Assembly (NCBI GenBank): GCA_024234365.1
Contig: JACKOK010000003.1
Span: 186,001 to 250,000, forward strand
Reading direction: 5' to 3'
DNA: 64,000 nt
Origin: Pseudomonadales bacterium
Lineage (GTDB): Bacteria; Pseudomonadota; Gammaproteobacteria; Pseudomonadales; Pseudohongiellaceae
The notes beneath the pieces are model-generated. The model did no database searches, had not been told where the DNA came from, and was given only the letters and a program-made list of their open reading frames with translations. Position 1 is the first letter of the stretch, and the number at the start of each line of letters is the position of its first letter. Positions 36,391-45,405 of the stretch are shown here, in pieces. The position numbers were made by a program, and so were the translations under genes.

Positions 36391-36716
36391 CGTCCAGCCC
36401 CTGGAGCCTTTACATGATCCGCTGTCGCAATGGCAGCCTGTACACCGGTATCAGCACGGATGTGGCGCGCCGGTTTCGCGAGCATGAGGCCGGCGGCAGA
36501 CAGGCTGCCCGTTATCTGCGCGGGAAAGGACCGCTGGAATTGGTGTACCAGACGTCCGCCGGGGATCGTTCGCAGGCCACAAAGCTGGAGCGGCGGGTCA
36601 AGGCCTTGCCAAGAGAAGTGAAAGAAGGGCTTGTCTCCGGTACTATCTCCCTGCAGACACTGTTTACCACAACAACAAGAACGATATCGGAGAGCGACGA
36701 TCAACATGACAAATGA
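36387..36716 (+). CDS. GIY-YIG domain protein (YhbQ-like)
   Basis: A 109-residue protein with a single GIY-YIG nuclease fold: SLYMIRC and SLYTGIS give the variant GIY/YIG pair, followed by RRFREHEAG and a Glu in TKLERRVKALP. Small YhbQ/SLX1-like proteins of this kind are often predicted structure-specific nucleases, and a few have DNA-damage phenotypes. The start overlaps the MBL gene stop (ATGA), showing translational coupling. Confidence 0.88.
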   Translation: MTSSPWSLYMIRCRNGSLYTGISTDVARRFREHEAGGRQAARYLRGKGPLELVYQTSAGDRSQATKLERRVKALPREVKEGLVSGTISLQTLFTTTTRTISESDDQHDK

Positions 36717-37230
36717 GCAGGGGGAGGGGAAGGTGCCGAAGTCCAAGGCCATCGACTGGATGAATCTGTCGGCGAGTATCGCCGTGATCCTGGGTATCGT
36801 CTTTCTGGGGTTGGAGATTCGTCAGAACACCGACATGATGCGCTCCCAGACGCGGGACTCCATCTCGGAGAAACAGATGATGTTCTCCGAATGGGTGGCC
36901 ACCGAGATCGATCTTGCCGACACGATCGCGAAGGTCAATATGGGGGAAACCCTGACGCCGGGCGAGTCCGTTCAGCATGCCTATTTTCTGGCGGGTGTCT
37001 GGCGCGAGTGGGAAAACTCCTTTTACCAGTTCCAGCAGGGGCTGTTTGATCGTGACGAGTTTGAACCGCGCATGAACCGCTGGCACGAAATGATGCGCAA
37101 TACCCATATCCGCAATGCCTGGCGTGCCACCCGGATGAATTACTCCCCTGCTTTCCGGCAGGAGGTGGATCTCATTGTGGCCGGGTATAGCAGCGATTCG
37201 GAAGGTATTGCCGGCGTCTCCTCCCGATAA
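36706..37230 (+). CDS. Single-pass membrane protein, function unknown
   Basis: A 174-residue protein with one membrane segment at about residues 18-38 (SASIAVILGIVFLGLEI) followed by a conserved-looking QNTDMMRSQTRDSISE stretch and a helical soluble part rich in Trp, Arg and Glu. Proteins of this shape are common hypothetical genes in marine gammaproteobacteria; I know no function. The start overlaps the GIY-YIG gene end by 11 bp, and the TudS-like gene follows 1 bp after the stop. Confidence 0.7.
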   Translation: MTNEQGEGKVPKSKAIDWMNLSASIAVILGIVFLGLEIRQNTDMMRSQTRDSISEKQMMFSEWVATEIDLADTIAKVNMGETLTPGESVQHAYFLAGVWREWENSFYQFQQGLFDRDEFEPRMNRWHEMMRNTHIRNAWRATRMNYSPAFRQEVDLIVAGYSSDSEGIAGVSSR

Positions 37231-37231
37231 T

Positions 37232-38212
37232 ATGGCTGGAAGCTCGCGGCAGAACAGCCCCGGCGTTGGCGGGGCGAAGATCCCGGTGGGTATCAGTAGC
37301 TGTCTGCTGGGCGAGAAGGTGCGTTTCGACGGGCAACACAAGCACGATGCTTTTGTGGAAAAGACCCTCGGCGCGTATTTTGAGTTTCGGCCCTTCTGCC
37401 CCGAAGTGGCCATCGGTCTGGGGGTGCCACGGCAGCCGATCCGGCTGGTGGCGCGGGATGATGGCCTGCATTGCGTGTCCATCGTTGATGCGGAGCTGGA
37501 CTATACCGCCGCACTCAACGCCTGCGCTGACGAACAAACCCACTGGCAGAGGGATCTGTGCGGCTATATTCTGAAAAGCGCCTCGCCAAGCTGTGGCATG
37601 GAGCGCGTCAAGGTCTATGAGAGCGCACCCGGGCGCCGGGATGGTGTGGGGATCTATGCCGCCGCGCTCATGCGTCACTTCCCGGATCTTCCGGTAGAAG
37701 AGGAGGGGCGTCTCGGCGACCCGCTGTTGCGGGAGAATTTCATTCAGCGGGTCCATGTCATGTGGCGTTGGCGCGAGATGGAGAGGCAAGGCCTGAGTGT
37801 GGCGGCTCTGCTGAGTTTTCATGCCCGCCACAAGCTGATTCTCATGAGCCACAGCATCGAGGCGTACCGGAACCTGGGGCCCCTGATTGCCGGAGCGACA
37901 GGGGAGAACCTTGCCGAGGTGGCGGCGCAGTACTTCAGCGCCCTGATGACGGCGTTGAAAGAACCGGCGAGCCGGGGGCGTCATGTCAATGTGCTGCAGC
38001 ACATACAAGGGTATCTGCGTCCGCATCTGGATGCCGAGGGGCGCCAGGAACTGGGCGAGGTGTTTGCCCGCTATCAGCGTGGGGAGGTGCCGCTGATCGT
38101 GCCCGTCACCCTGCTCAATCACTATTTCCGGCGTTTCCCCAACGCCTATATCCGCGACTCCTGGTATATGCAGCCCTATCCTGCCGGGCTCAGCCTGCAA
38201 AACGGGATTTGA
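37232..38212 (+). CDS. TudS (DUF523)-DUF1722 fusion, probable thiouracil/thiouridine desulfidase
   Basis: A 326-residue two-domain protein. Residues 16-160 are DUF523 with the three cluster cysteines expected for the TudS family: C24 (SSCLLG), C56 (FCPEVAIGLG) and C121 (SPSCGM). Characterised TudS proteins use a [4Fe-4S] cluster to remove sulfur from thiolated uracil compounds. Residues 190-320 are DUF1722 (YbgA-like), with HKLILMSHS and NHYFRRFP. The start at 37232 is the first methionine clear of the preceding gene. In E. coli, YbgA lies beside a photolyase; none is here. Confidence 0.83.
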   Translation: MAGSSRQNSPGVGGAKIPVGISSCLLGEKVRFDGQHKHDAFVEKTLGAYFEFRPFCPEVAIGLGVPRQPIRLVARDDGLHCVSIVDAELDYTAALNACADEQTHWQRDLCGYILKSASPSCGMERVKVYESAPGRRDGVGIYAAALMRHFPDLPVEEEGRLGDPLLRENFIQRVHVMWRWREMERQGLSVAALLSFHARHKLILMSHSIEAYRNLGPLIAGATGENLAEVAAQYFSALMTALKEPASRGRHVNVLQHIQGYLRPHLDAEGRQELGEVFARYQRGEVPLIVPVTLLNHYFRRFPNAYIRDSWYMQPYPAGLSLQNGI

Positions 38213-38230
38213 CGCAGCTCCTTTCATGCT

Positions 38231-38260
38231 TTGTGTACGCCCGTGCTCCGGGGCTATAAT
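38231..38260 (+). promoter_or_regulatory. Sigma-70 promoter of the proA-nadD-rsfS cluster
   Basis: TTGTGT (38231-38236), an 18-bp spacer and a perfect TATAAT (38255-38260) lie 42 bp ahead of proA. It is the likely entry point for transcription of the downstream housekeeping cluster. Confidence 0.65.
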
Positions 38261-38302
38261 ACGGCCCTTTTTGCAACCAGGGTTTGCAGGTAAACACTTG
38301 CC

Positions 38303-39613
38303 ATGAACAGCACAGTGACAGAACTTTCCAAGACAGGCCTGAGCACAGCGCAGAGTCTCGACGTTGATGCCTATATGAATCAGTTGGGGCGTCAGGCGCG
38401 TGCCGCTGCCCGTGTCGTGGCGCGGGCAGATACCGCACAGAAGAATGCAGCCCTGCTGCTGATCGCGGATGCAATCGATGCCCACCGTGAGCGGATTACA
38501 TTGGCCAATGAGCAGGATCTGGCCGCCGGGCGGCAAAAGGGTCTGGACAATGCCATGCTGGACCGCCTTGCCCTGACCGCCGCCCGCATCGATACCATGA
38601 TCGAGGGGCTGCGTCAGGTTGCGGCACTGCCCGACCCGGTGGGGGAAGTGACGGACCTGCGTTACCGCCCCTCCGGCATCCAGGTCGGCAAAATGCGCGT
38701 TCCGCTCGGGGTGGTGGGCATCATCTACGAGTCCCGCCCCAACGTGACCTGCGAGGCCGCCAGCCTGTGTCTGAAATCCGGCAATGCCGTGATTCTGCGG
38801 GGCGGTTCCGAGTCCATTCATTCCAATCAGGCCATTGCCGAGTGCATCGCCACCGGCCTCAAGGCCGCCGGGATCGACGCCCATGCCGTGCAGGTGGTGG
38901 CGACGACCGACCGTGCCGCCGTGGGCAAGCTGATTACCATGCCGGAGTATGTGGACGTGATCGTGCCCCGTGGCGGCAAATCCCTGATCGAGCGTATTTC
39001 CGCCGATGCGCGGGTGCCGGTCATCAAGCATCTGGATGGCAACTGCCACGTCTATATCGACGAGCATGCCGATGAGCAGAAGGCGCTGCAGATCGCCATC
39101 AATGCCAAGACCTCGCGTTACGGCACCTGCAACACTATGGAGACGCTGCTGGTCGCCGAAGGCATTGCCGGCCGCGTGTTGCCGGCGCTGGGCGAGGCCT
39201 ACCGTCAGGCGGGTGTGGAACTGCGAGCCTGTCCGGCGTCCATCGGCCTGCTGCCTGGCGCTGTGCCGGCAACCGAAGCCGATTGGGAAACGGAATATCT
39301 GGCTCCGGTCCTCGCCGTGAAAATTGTCGCGGATCTGGATGCCGCCATGGACCATATTGCCCGCTACAGCTCGGCGCACACCGAGGCGATCGTTACCGAG
39401 GACTACAGCCGGGCCCAGCGCTTTCTGCGCGAAGTGGATTCCAGTTCGGTGATGGTCAATGCCTCCACCCGTTTTGCAGATGGCTTTGAATACGGTCTGG
39501 GCGCCGAGATCGGCATTTCCACGGACAAGCTGCATGCCCGTGGCCCGGTGGGACTGGAGGGGCTGACCTCGCAGAAATACATCGTCCTGGGCAACGGCCA
39601 GGTTCGCGGCTGA
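38303..39613 (+). CDS. proA: Gamma-glutamyl phosphate reductase
   Basis: A 436-residue aldehyde-dehydrogenase-fold enzyme that reduces glutamyl-5-phosphate to the semialdehyde with NADPH in proline synthesis. The catalytic cysteine lies in the TSRYGTCNTMETLLV stretch, and PRGGKSLI and VNASTRFADGFEYGLGAEIGIS are typical. Length is slightly above the usual 415-420 because of an N-terminal extension. No proB is in the window. It leads the nadD-rsfS-rlmH series. Confidence 0.97.
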   Translation: MNSTVTELSKTGLSTAQSLDVDAYMNQLGRQARAAARVVARADTAQKNAALLLIADAIDAHRERITLANEQDLAAGRQKGLDNAMLDRLALTAARIDTMIEGLRQVAALPDPVGEVTDLRYRPSGIQVGKMRVPLGVVGIIYESRPNVTCEAASLCLKSGNAVILRGGSESIHSNQAIAECIATGLKAAGIDAHAVQVVATTDRAAVGKLITMPEYVDVIVPRGGKSLIERISADARVPVIKHLDGNCHVYIDEHADEQKALQIAINAKTSRYGTCNTMETLLVAEGIAGRVLPALGEAYRQAGVELRACPASIGLLPGAVPATEADWETEYLAPVLAVKIVADLDAAMDHIARYSSAHTEAIVTEDYSRAQRFLREVDSSSVMVNASTRFADGFEYGLGAEIGISTDKLHARGPVGLEGLTSQKYIVLGNGQVRG

Positions 39614-39637
39614 GAGCGGGCAGGGGAAGGCAGAGCC

Positions 39638-40282
39638 ATGGCAGTCAGAAGAATCGGCGTGATGGGGGGGATGTTTGACCCGGTGCATCGGGGACATCTG
39701 GAAGCGGCACAGCTGGCTATCCGCACGCTGGATCTGGACGCTCTGCATCTGATTCCGTGTGCGCAGCCCAATCATCGTGAACCGGCCATTGCCGATGCCG
39801 GGACACGGCTGGAAATGCTGCGTCTCGCCGTGGAAGGCCAAGCGAAACTGAAGGTGGATGACCGCGAGCTGCGTCGGGGCGGGGTGTCCTATACCGTGGA
39901 CACCCTGTTGTCGCTGGCGGAGGAGTTCCCCGGTGCGATGCTGGTGCTGGTACTGGGTGTGGATGCCTTTGCCGGTCTGCCGGGCTGGCATCAATGGCAG
40001 GGGCTGTTTGCGCTGGCGCATATCCTGGTGCTGAACCGGCCGGGGCCGCAGATCACGTTTGATGAGGATCTGACACTGGACCTGCAGTGCCGTCAGGTAC
40101 CCTCTGCCGATCGTCTGTTTACGGTGCCGCAGGGGCGAATTCTGTGTCTCGATGAGCCGAAGATTGAGCTCTCGTCCACTTTGCTGCGCGAAAAACTGCA
40201 GCGTCATGAAAATGTTGATGCCCTGTTGCCCACGGCAGTGGCGGAATTTATCAACAGCAAGGGGCTGTATACGGCCCGCTAA
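39638..40282 (+). CDS. nadD: Nicotinate-nucleotide adenylyltransferase
   Basis: A 214-residue nucleotidyltransferase with the GGMFDPVHRGHL motif near the start and the ISSTLLR-like motif as LSSTLLRE near the C-terminus. It adenylates nicotinate mononucleotide to deamido-NAD in NAD synthesis. A ribosome site (GGAAGG) lies before the ATG. The neighbours proA and rsfS match the usual gammaproteobacterial order. Confidence 0.96.
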   Translation: MAVRRIGVMGGMFDPVHRGHLEAAQLAIRTLDLDALHLIPCAQPNHREPAIADAGTRLEMLRLAVEGQAKLKVDDRELRRGGVSYTVDTLLSLAEEFPGAMLVLVLGVDAFAGLPGWHQWQGLFALAHILVLNRPGPQITFDEDLTLDLQCRQVPSADRLFTVPQGRILCLDEPKIELSSTLLREKLQRHENVDALLPTAVAEFINSKGLYTAR

Positions 40283-40339
40283 ACCGGTGTCACCCGCTGG
40301 GGGCACTCCAGTTCATTGGTATTTAAGGAAGGCATTCGT

Positions 40340-40711
40340 TTGAACAGCACACAATTATCCCAGCTTGCCGTACACGCTCTGGAGGAAATGAAGGGGCAGG
40401 ATATCGTCTGCCTGAATGTGCAAGAGCTGACGCAGATTACCGACTATATGGTCATCGTCACCGGCACCTCGACGACACATCTGCGCTCGCTGGCCGAGGA
40501 GCTGACGCGTCAGGTCAAAGAGGCCGGGCAAGCGATTCTCGGTGACGAGGGGCGGGACTCGGCTGAATGGATACTGGTGGATCTCGGTGGCGTAGTGGTG
40601 CATATCATGCTGGCCAGAACCCGGGCGCTCTACAGCCTGGAGGATTTGTGGAACTTTGGTTCTAAACCCGGTGAGGTGCCGGTGCCCCCTGCGGTGAAGG
40701 ATGAAGATTAA
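40340..40711 (+). CDS. rsfS: Ribosomal silencing factor RsfS
   Basis: A 123-residue protein with the family core: DIVCLNVQELTQITDYMVIVTGTS, then GRDSAEWILVDLGGVVVHIM and YSLEDLW. It binds uL14 on the large subunit and blocks subunit joining. The start is a TTG at 40340, set by AAGGAAGG (40325-40332) seven bases upstream; no ATG is available at the family start. It overlaps rlmH by 11 bp. Confidence 0.94.
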   Translation: MNSTQLSQLAVHALEEMKGQDIVCLNVQELTQITDYMVIVTGTSTTHLRSLAEELTRQVKEAGQAILGDEGRDSAEWILVDLGGVVVHIMLARTRALYSLEDLWNFGSKPGEVPVPPAVKDED

Positions 40712-41171
40712 TCTGCTGTCGGTCGGTACCCGGATGCCCGCCTGGGTGGAAGCCGGGGTTGCCGAGTACAGCAAGCGTCTGCCGCAGGATTTCAGCTTCA
40801 GTGTCACCGAGGTGCCACTGGGCATGCGCAGCAAGGGTGGCGATGTTGCCCAGGCGATTCGCAAGGAATCGGAAGCCCTGCTCAGCCGCGTCAGAGCGCA
40901 GGATTATGTCGTGGCGCTGGAGGTGGGCGGCAAGGTTCTCAACACCGAGGCACTTGCGCAGCGGCTCGATGCCATCCGCATGGAAGGGCGACATCTGGCC
41001 CTGCTCGTCGGCGGGCCGGACGGGTTGGGGGCTCCCTGTCTCGAACGGGCGAACGAAAAATGGTCGCTCTCCGCATTAACATTGCCACACCCATTGGTTA
41101 GAATTCTCGTTGCTGAACAGGTCTACCGCGCCTGGAGCGTTCTCAATGCACACCCGTATCACAGGGCCTGA
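40701..41171 (+). CDS. rlmH: 23S rRNA (pseudouridine-1915 N3) methyltransferase
   Basis: A 156-residue SPOUT-class methyltransferase of exact family length. The SAM-binding knot includes LLVGGPDGLG and SLSALTLPHPLVRILVAEQVYRAW, and the C-terminus HPYHR is invariant in RlmH. It methylates pseudouridine 1915 in helix 69. It follows rsfS as in E. coli (ybeB-ybeA). Confidence 0.97.
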   Translation: MKINLLSVGTRMPAWVEAGVAEYSKRLPQDFSFSVTEVPLGMRSKGGDVAQAIRKESEALLSRVRAQDYVVALEVGGKVLNTEALAQRLDAIRMEGRHLALLVGGPDGLGAPCLERANEKWSLSALTLPHPLVRILVAEQVYRAWSVLNAHPYHRA

Positions 41172-41229
41172 TAAAACTATTTGGCAAAGTTCTGGTCATA
41201 TATAGAATTCATCGGCACTGAGAAGAAAC

Positions 41230-43179
41230 ATGGCAGAAAAGTTCAAGCTGGATGATCACGAACGCGAGACCCTGATTTTCAACAGGCGCATGCTTGTCGC
41301 CGGTGTCTTTATCTTTCTGCTCATCAGCGCTCTGGTTACCTGGATGGTGTACCTCCAGGTTTACCGCTACGATTATTTCGCCGCCCGCTCCGATGGCAAT
41401 CGCCTGCATTCCCAATATGTGCCACCCAACCGGGGGCTGATCTATGACCGCAACGGGGTGCTGCTGGCCGATAATCGCCCCATCTTCAACCTGACCGTGG
41501 TGCGCGAAACGGCCACCAACCTCGATGTGTCCCTCGACCTGCTGCGTTCGGTCATTAATCTCAGCGATGACGATATCGAGCAGTATCGTGTGCGCCAGAG
41601 TCGCCGTGCTGTGCCCCATACTTCAGTGCCACTGCGTTATCAGCTGAACGAGGAGGAGATTGCCAATATCGCCGTGAACCAGCACCTGTTGCCGGGGATT
41701 GCGGTGGAGGCGCAACTGGTGCGCCATTATCCCTTCGAGCAGATGGCCGCCCATGCCATCGGTTATGTCTCCGAAATCAACAAGGATGAGATGACAGCCA
41801 TGTCTGCGGAGATGGCGGCGAATTACCGTGGCACTCATCAGATCGGCAAGACGGGTATCGAAAAGACCTATGAAAACCTGCTGCACGGCGAGGTGGGTTA
41901 CGAGACCGTCGAAAAGAACAACCGCGGTCAGGTGATGCGGGTGCTGGATCGCACGGACCCGGTGCCGGGGCGTGACATCGTGCTGCACCTGGATGCGAAA
42001 CTGCAGGCCGCCGCCGCTCAGGCGTTGGGTGATCGCCGGGGTGCGGTGGTGGCGATTGAACCGTCCACGGGCGGCGTGCTGGCGATGGTCAGCCAACCGG
42101 GCTATGACCCCAATCTGTTTGTGACCGGCATCAGTCGCGCGCAATTGGCGGAGTTGAATCGTTCTGGGCACACGCCCTTGTTCAATCGTGCCATCGCATC
42201 ACGGGTGCCGGGCTCCACGATCAAACCCTTTATCGGCCTGGCGGGGCTCTACAACGAAGTGATTACCCCCGACACCGTCATCAATGACCCGGGCTATTTC
42301 CGCATGCAGGGGCGTTCACGCCCCTATTACGACTGGACCTGGTGGGTGGACAAGTCCGGCCATGGCCCGATTGACCTGCGTCGCGCCATCTACCAGTCCT
42401 GCAATACCTATTTCTATCAGCTTGCGGTCGACCTCGGTATCGAGAAGATTCACGATTATCTGATGACCTTTGGTTTTGGCCGCAATGCCGCCATCGACAT
42501 TCCCGAGGCCAGCCCCGGCATTGTGCCGAACGAGGCCTGGAAGCTGGAGAATCGTGGCGAGGTCTGGTACGCGGGCGAAACCCCCTATGAGGGGATTGGC
42601 AATGGCATCTTTCAGGCCACTACCCTGCAGATGGCCTCTGCGGCCGCCGCCATCGCCAATCACGGCGTGCTGAAGCAGCCGCGTATGCTGCGTGGCACCA
42701 TCGGCAATGATGGTGAGATCACCGATGTTGCGTTCCCCGACAACGCGGCACAAAAGCAGTTGCTGCCCTCGCAGGAACAGATTGAACTGGTGCGCAGCGC
42801 TATGGTGGATGTGGTCAACAAGCCTTACGACTCCGAACACCGTCGTCACGAGGGCTCTGCCTACCCCGTGCTGCGTGAAAGCGGCCGGCCGCTGGAATAC
42901 CCCATGGGGGGCAAGTCGGGAACCGCGCAGGTGGTGCAGTTCCAGGTGGACGCGGCGGGCAACCGGGACGACAGTGAAGTGGACGAACGTTTCCGCACCC
43001 ATGCCATGTTTATTGCCTTCGACGCCTCGGAAAACTCCCGTATTGCGGTGGCGGTATTCGTGGAGAACGGAGGCGGGGGGGGCTCTGTGGCCTTCCCGGT
43101 CGCCCGGGCGGTGCTGGATGCCTATCTGTTGCCGGAGCAGGAATACCAGGAACTGAGCGCGGTCAGTCATGGGCATTGA
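41230..43179 (+). CDS. mrdA: Penicillin-binding protein 2, elongasome transpeptidase
   Basis: A 649-residue class B PBP. A membrane anchor lies at about 22-45, a dimerisation/pedestal domain begins with PNRGLIYDRNG, and the transpeptidase domain has the acyl-accepting serine S329 (STIK), the SCN motif near 390 and KSGTAQ near 560. With RodA it builds the lateral wall of rods and is the mecillinam target. It is followed by rodA, rlpA and dacA, the conserved rod-shape cluster. Confidence 0.97.
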   Translation: MAEKFKLDDHERETLIFNRRMLVAGVFIFLLISALVTWMVYLQVYRYDYFAARSDGNRLHSQYVPPNRGLIYDRNGVLLADNRPIFNLTVVRETATNLDVSLDLLRSVINLSDDDIEQYRVRQSRRAVPHTSVPLRYQLNEEEIANIAVNQHLLPGIAVEAQLVRHYPFEQMAAHAIGYVSEINKDEMTAMSAEMAANYRGTHQIGKTGIEKTYENLLHGEVGYETVEKNNRGQVMRVLDRTDPVPGRDIVLHLDAKLQAAAAQALGDRRGAVVAIEPSTGGVLAMVSQPGYDPNLFVTGISRAQLAELNRSGHTPLFNRAIASRVPGSTIKPFIGLAGLYNEVITPDTVINDPGYFRMQGRSRPYYDWTWWVDKSGHGPIDLRRAIYQSCNTYFYQLAVDLGIEKIHDYLMTFGFGRNAAIDIPEASPGIVPNEAWKLENRGEVWYAGETPYEGIGNGIFQATTLQMASAAAAIANHGVLKQPRMLRGTIGNDGEITDVAFPDNAAQKQLLPSQEQIELVRSAMVDVVNKPYDSEHRRHEGSAYPVLRESGRPLEYPMGGKSGTAQVVQFQVDAAGNRDDSEVDERFRTHAMFIAFDASENSRIAVAVFVENGGGGGSVAFPVARAVLDAYLLPEQEYQELSAVSHGH

Positions 43180-43241
43180 CAGACGGGGCGCCGCAGCGGT
43201 GACAGGGCTTTTTTCATTTTTCGTCATTGAGCAGGCAGTGC

Positions 43242-44396
43242 ATGGCTAGTCGTGGTATCGGCAGACCTCTTGGCAACGATTTCTACCGTCTGAGTGGCAG
43301 GCGGGGAGTGTTGCGTGGGCGTATGCTGCGCATTGATGCGCCCCTGATCCTGTCCCTGTTCTGTCTGGCCATGTACGGGCTTCTGGTGCTGTTCAGTGCC
43401 AGTGGGGAAAACATTGCCGATGTGGAGCGTCAGGGTGCCGCCATCGTGATTGCCTTTATTGTCATGATCGGGGTGGCGCAGCTGGAGGTGGAGTTCTTCC
43501 GGCGGGGTGCGCCGATGATGTTTGTCGGCGGGCTCGGGGTGCTGGTAATCGTGCTGATCTTCGGCTCGAAAGTGAACGGAGCCAAGGCCTGGCTGGATCT
43601 GCCCGGCTTGCCGAGCTTCCAGCCCTCCGAGCTGGAAAAATTCCTCGTGCCCATGATGCTGGCCTGGTATATGTCCAAACGGACTTTACCGCCGCGCTTC
43701 AGGGATCTGGTGGTGTGCGGGCTCATCATTCTGCTGCCCGCCGCCCTGATTCTGCTGCAGAATGATACCGGCACGGCGCTGATGGTGATCATGTCGGGTG
43801 TTTTCGTGGTGCTGCTGGCCGGCATCAGCTGGCGCATCGTCATCAGCGCTGCCGTGCTGCTCATGATGGCGTCTCCCGCCTGGTATATCTTTCTGGCTCA
43901 GGCGCACCAGAAGAACCGTATTCTGACCTTCTTCGACCCTTACCGTGATCCTACGGGAGCGGGCTACAACATCATTCAATCGCAGATTGCGATTGGTTCC
44001 GGAGGAATACAGGGCAAGGGCTGGCTCAACGGTGCTCAGTCCCAGCTTGATTTCATTCCCGAGAGCAATACCGATTTCATTCTGGCGGTGCTGGCAGAGG
44101 AGTTCGGTCTTCTTGGCGTGTTGTTTCTGATTGTTCTGTACCTCGCCGTGTTGGCGCGGGGCTTTTATATTGCGGTGACGGCCCAGGACACCTTCAGCCG
44201 TCTGCTGGCAGGCGGCATCATCCTGACCTTCTTCTTTTATGCCTTTGTGAACATGGCCATGGTGTCCGGGCTGATGCCCGTGGTGGGCCTGCCCTTGCCA
44301 CTGGTGAGCAAGGGCGGTACCTCGATCGTGACCCTGCTGGCCGGTTTCGGCATCTTGATGTCGATTCATACGCATAAACGAGTGTTGCCGCGATAA
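43242..44396 (+). CDS. rodA: RodA peptidoglycan glycosyltransferase (SEDS)
   Basis: A 384-residue SEDS protein with about ten membrane segments. The marker sequences are QPSELEKFLVPMMLAW, LLQNDTGTALM, the FIPESNTDFILAVLAEEFG loop and the late GLPLPLVSKGGTS. It polymerises lipid II during elongation, paired with PBP2 encoded just upstream. The ATG at 43242 is chosen over an upstream TTG because it follows a GAGCAGG ribosome site. Confidence 0.96.
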   Translation: MASRGIGRPLGNDFYRLSGRRGVLRGRMLRIDAPLILSLFCLAMYGLLVLFSASGENIADVERQGAAIVIAFIVMIGVAQLEVEFFRRGAPMMFVGGLGVLVIVLIFGSKVNGAKAWLDLPGLPSFQPSELEKFLVPMMLAWYMSKRTLPPRFRDLVVCGLIILLPAALILLQNDTGTALMVIMSGVFVVLLAGISWRIVISAAVLLMMASPAWYIFLAQAHQKNRILTFFDPYRDPTGAGYNIIQSQIAIGSGGIQGKGWLNGAQSQLDFIPESNTDFILAVLAEEFGLLGVLFLIVLYLAVLARGFYIAVTAQDTFSRLLAGGIILTFFFYAFVNMAMVSGLMPVVGLPLPLVSKGGTSIVTLLAGFGILMSIHTHKRVLPR

Positions 44397-44442
44397 CATA
44401 CTGATTATAATGCCGATTATTTTTTGCATGAGGGAGTGCCGA

Positions 44443-45339
44443 GTGTTGTCCGTTTCGTCCGTACTGCGCTGTACCACCGCGCTTGCTGCCGTGTTGCTGC
44501 TTGCCGCCTGCAGCAGCACCCCCGGCAACACCCGCAGCGGCGGGGAGGAGACGATGTCGGCCTCTGATCGCTACCAAGCGACCCGCTACAGCATTCAGCA
44601 GGACCGGGGGCCCACGCAGCAGCTTGACCCTGCGCAGATCCGTGAGGTCATCCCCGTCATCGAGTCGCGTACCCTGGCGGGCAACAAGAGCCCCTACACC
44701 GTCAACGGCCAAACGTATCGGGTGATGCCCTCCGAGGCGGGTTATCGTGAGCGTGGTTTTGCCTCCTGGTACGGTGAGAAATTTCATGGGCACAAGACCT
44801 CCAATGGCGAGATCTACGATATGTTCCAGCTGTCGGCCGCTCACAAGAGCATGCCGATTCCCGGCTTTCTGCGGGTGACCAATCTGGAGAACCAGCGCAG
44901 CATCGTCGTGCGGGTCAACGATCGTGGCCCTTTCCACAGTGATCGCATCATCGATTTGTCCTACGCTGCTGCCTATATGCTGGGTTTTGATACCCAGGGG
45001 ACTGCGATGGTGGAGGTTGAGGCGATTGTCCCGACGCTGAGCGCCGCATCGCTGCCTGCTCCCGTACCGGTTGCGGCCGCCCCGGAGGTGGTGCCTGCCA
45101 CAGGCGCGATTCTGCAGGTGGGGGCGTTTTCGGATCTGAATGCCGCCGAGCAGCTGTCCAGTCGCCTGCGCAGCATGACAACGCGGCCCGTGTTTATCCG
45201 TTCCGTGGTGATAGACGATTCCAGGCAGCTGGTACACCGCGTGCGTGTCGGCCCCATTCCGGATGCGGAGGAGATTGCCAGCATCAAGGCCCGCGTTGTT
45301 GCCGCTGATTTGGGAAGCCCTTACACTGTCCGCGAATAA
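44443..45339 (+). CDS. rlpA: RlpA septal-ring lytic transglycosylase lipoprotein
   Basis: A 298-residue outer-membrane lipoprotein with lipobox LLAAC near residue 22. A double-psi beta-barrel domain (ASWYGEKFHGHKTSNGE, catalytic Asp in VNDRGPF) and a C-terminal SPOR domain (ILQVGAFSDLNAAEQL) follow. RlpA in Pseudomonas cuts denuded glycan at septa. The start is a GTG at 44443, six bases after AGGGAG; upstream ATGs are possible but poorly placed. It lies between rodA and dacA as in E. coli. Confidence 0.93.
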   Translation: MLSVSSVLRCTTALAAVLLLAACSSTPGNTRSGGEETMSASDRYQATRYSIQQDRGPTQQLDPAQIREVIPVIESRTLAGNKSPYTVNGQTYRVMPSEAGYRERGFASWYGEKFHGHKTSNGEIYDMFQLSAAHKSMPIPGFLRVTNLENQRSIVVRVNDRGPFHSDRIIDLSYAAAYMLGFDTQGTAMVEVEAIVPTLSAASLPAPVPVAAAPEVVPATGAILQVGAFSDLNAAEQLSSRLRSMTTRPVFIRSVVIDDSRQLVHRVRVGPIPDAEEIASIKARVVAADLGSPYTVRE

Positions 45340-45405
45340 CGCAGCCAAAACCCTTCCGCCCAACCCGATATGTAGATGAGACGATTGATTATGCAGGAGA
45401 AAGTG

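Noticed and set aside
37172..40306. Very long minus-strand open frame (over 1,000 codons) opposite TudS, proA and nadD
   Set aside because: It lies antisense to well-recognised genes, has low-complexity His/Gln-rich sequence typical of shadow frames in GC-rich DNA, and shows no ribosome site or homology.
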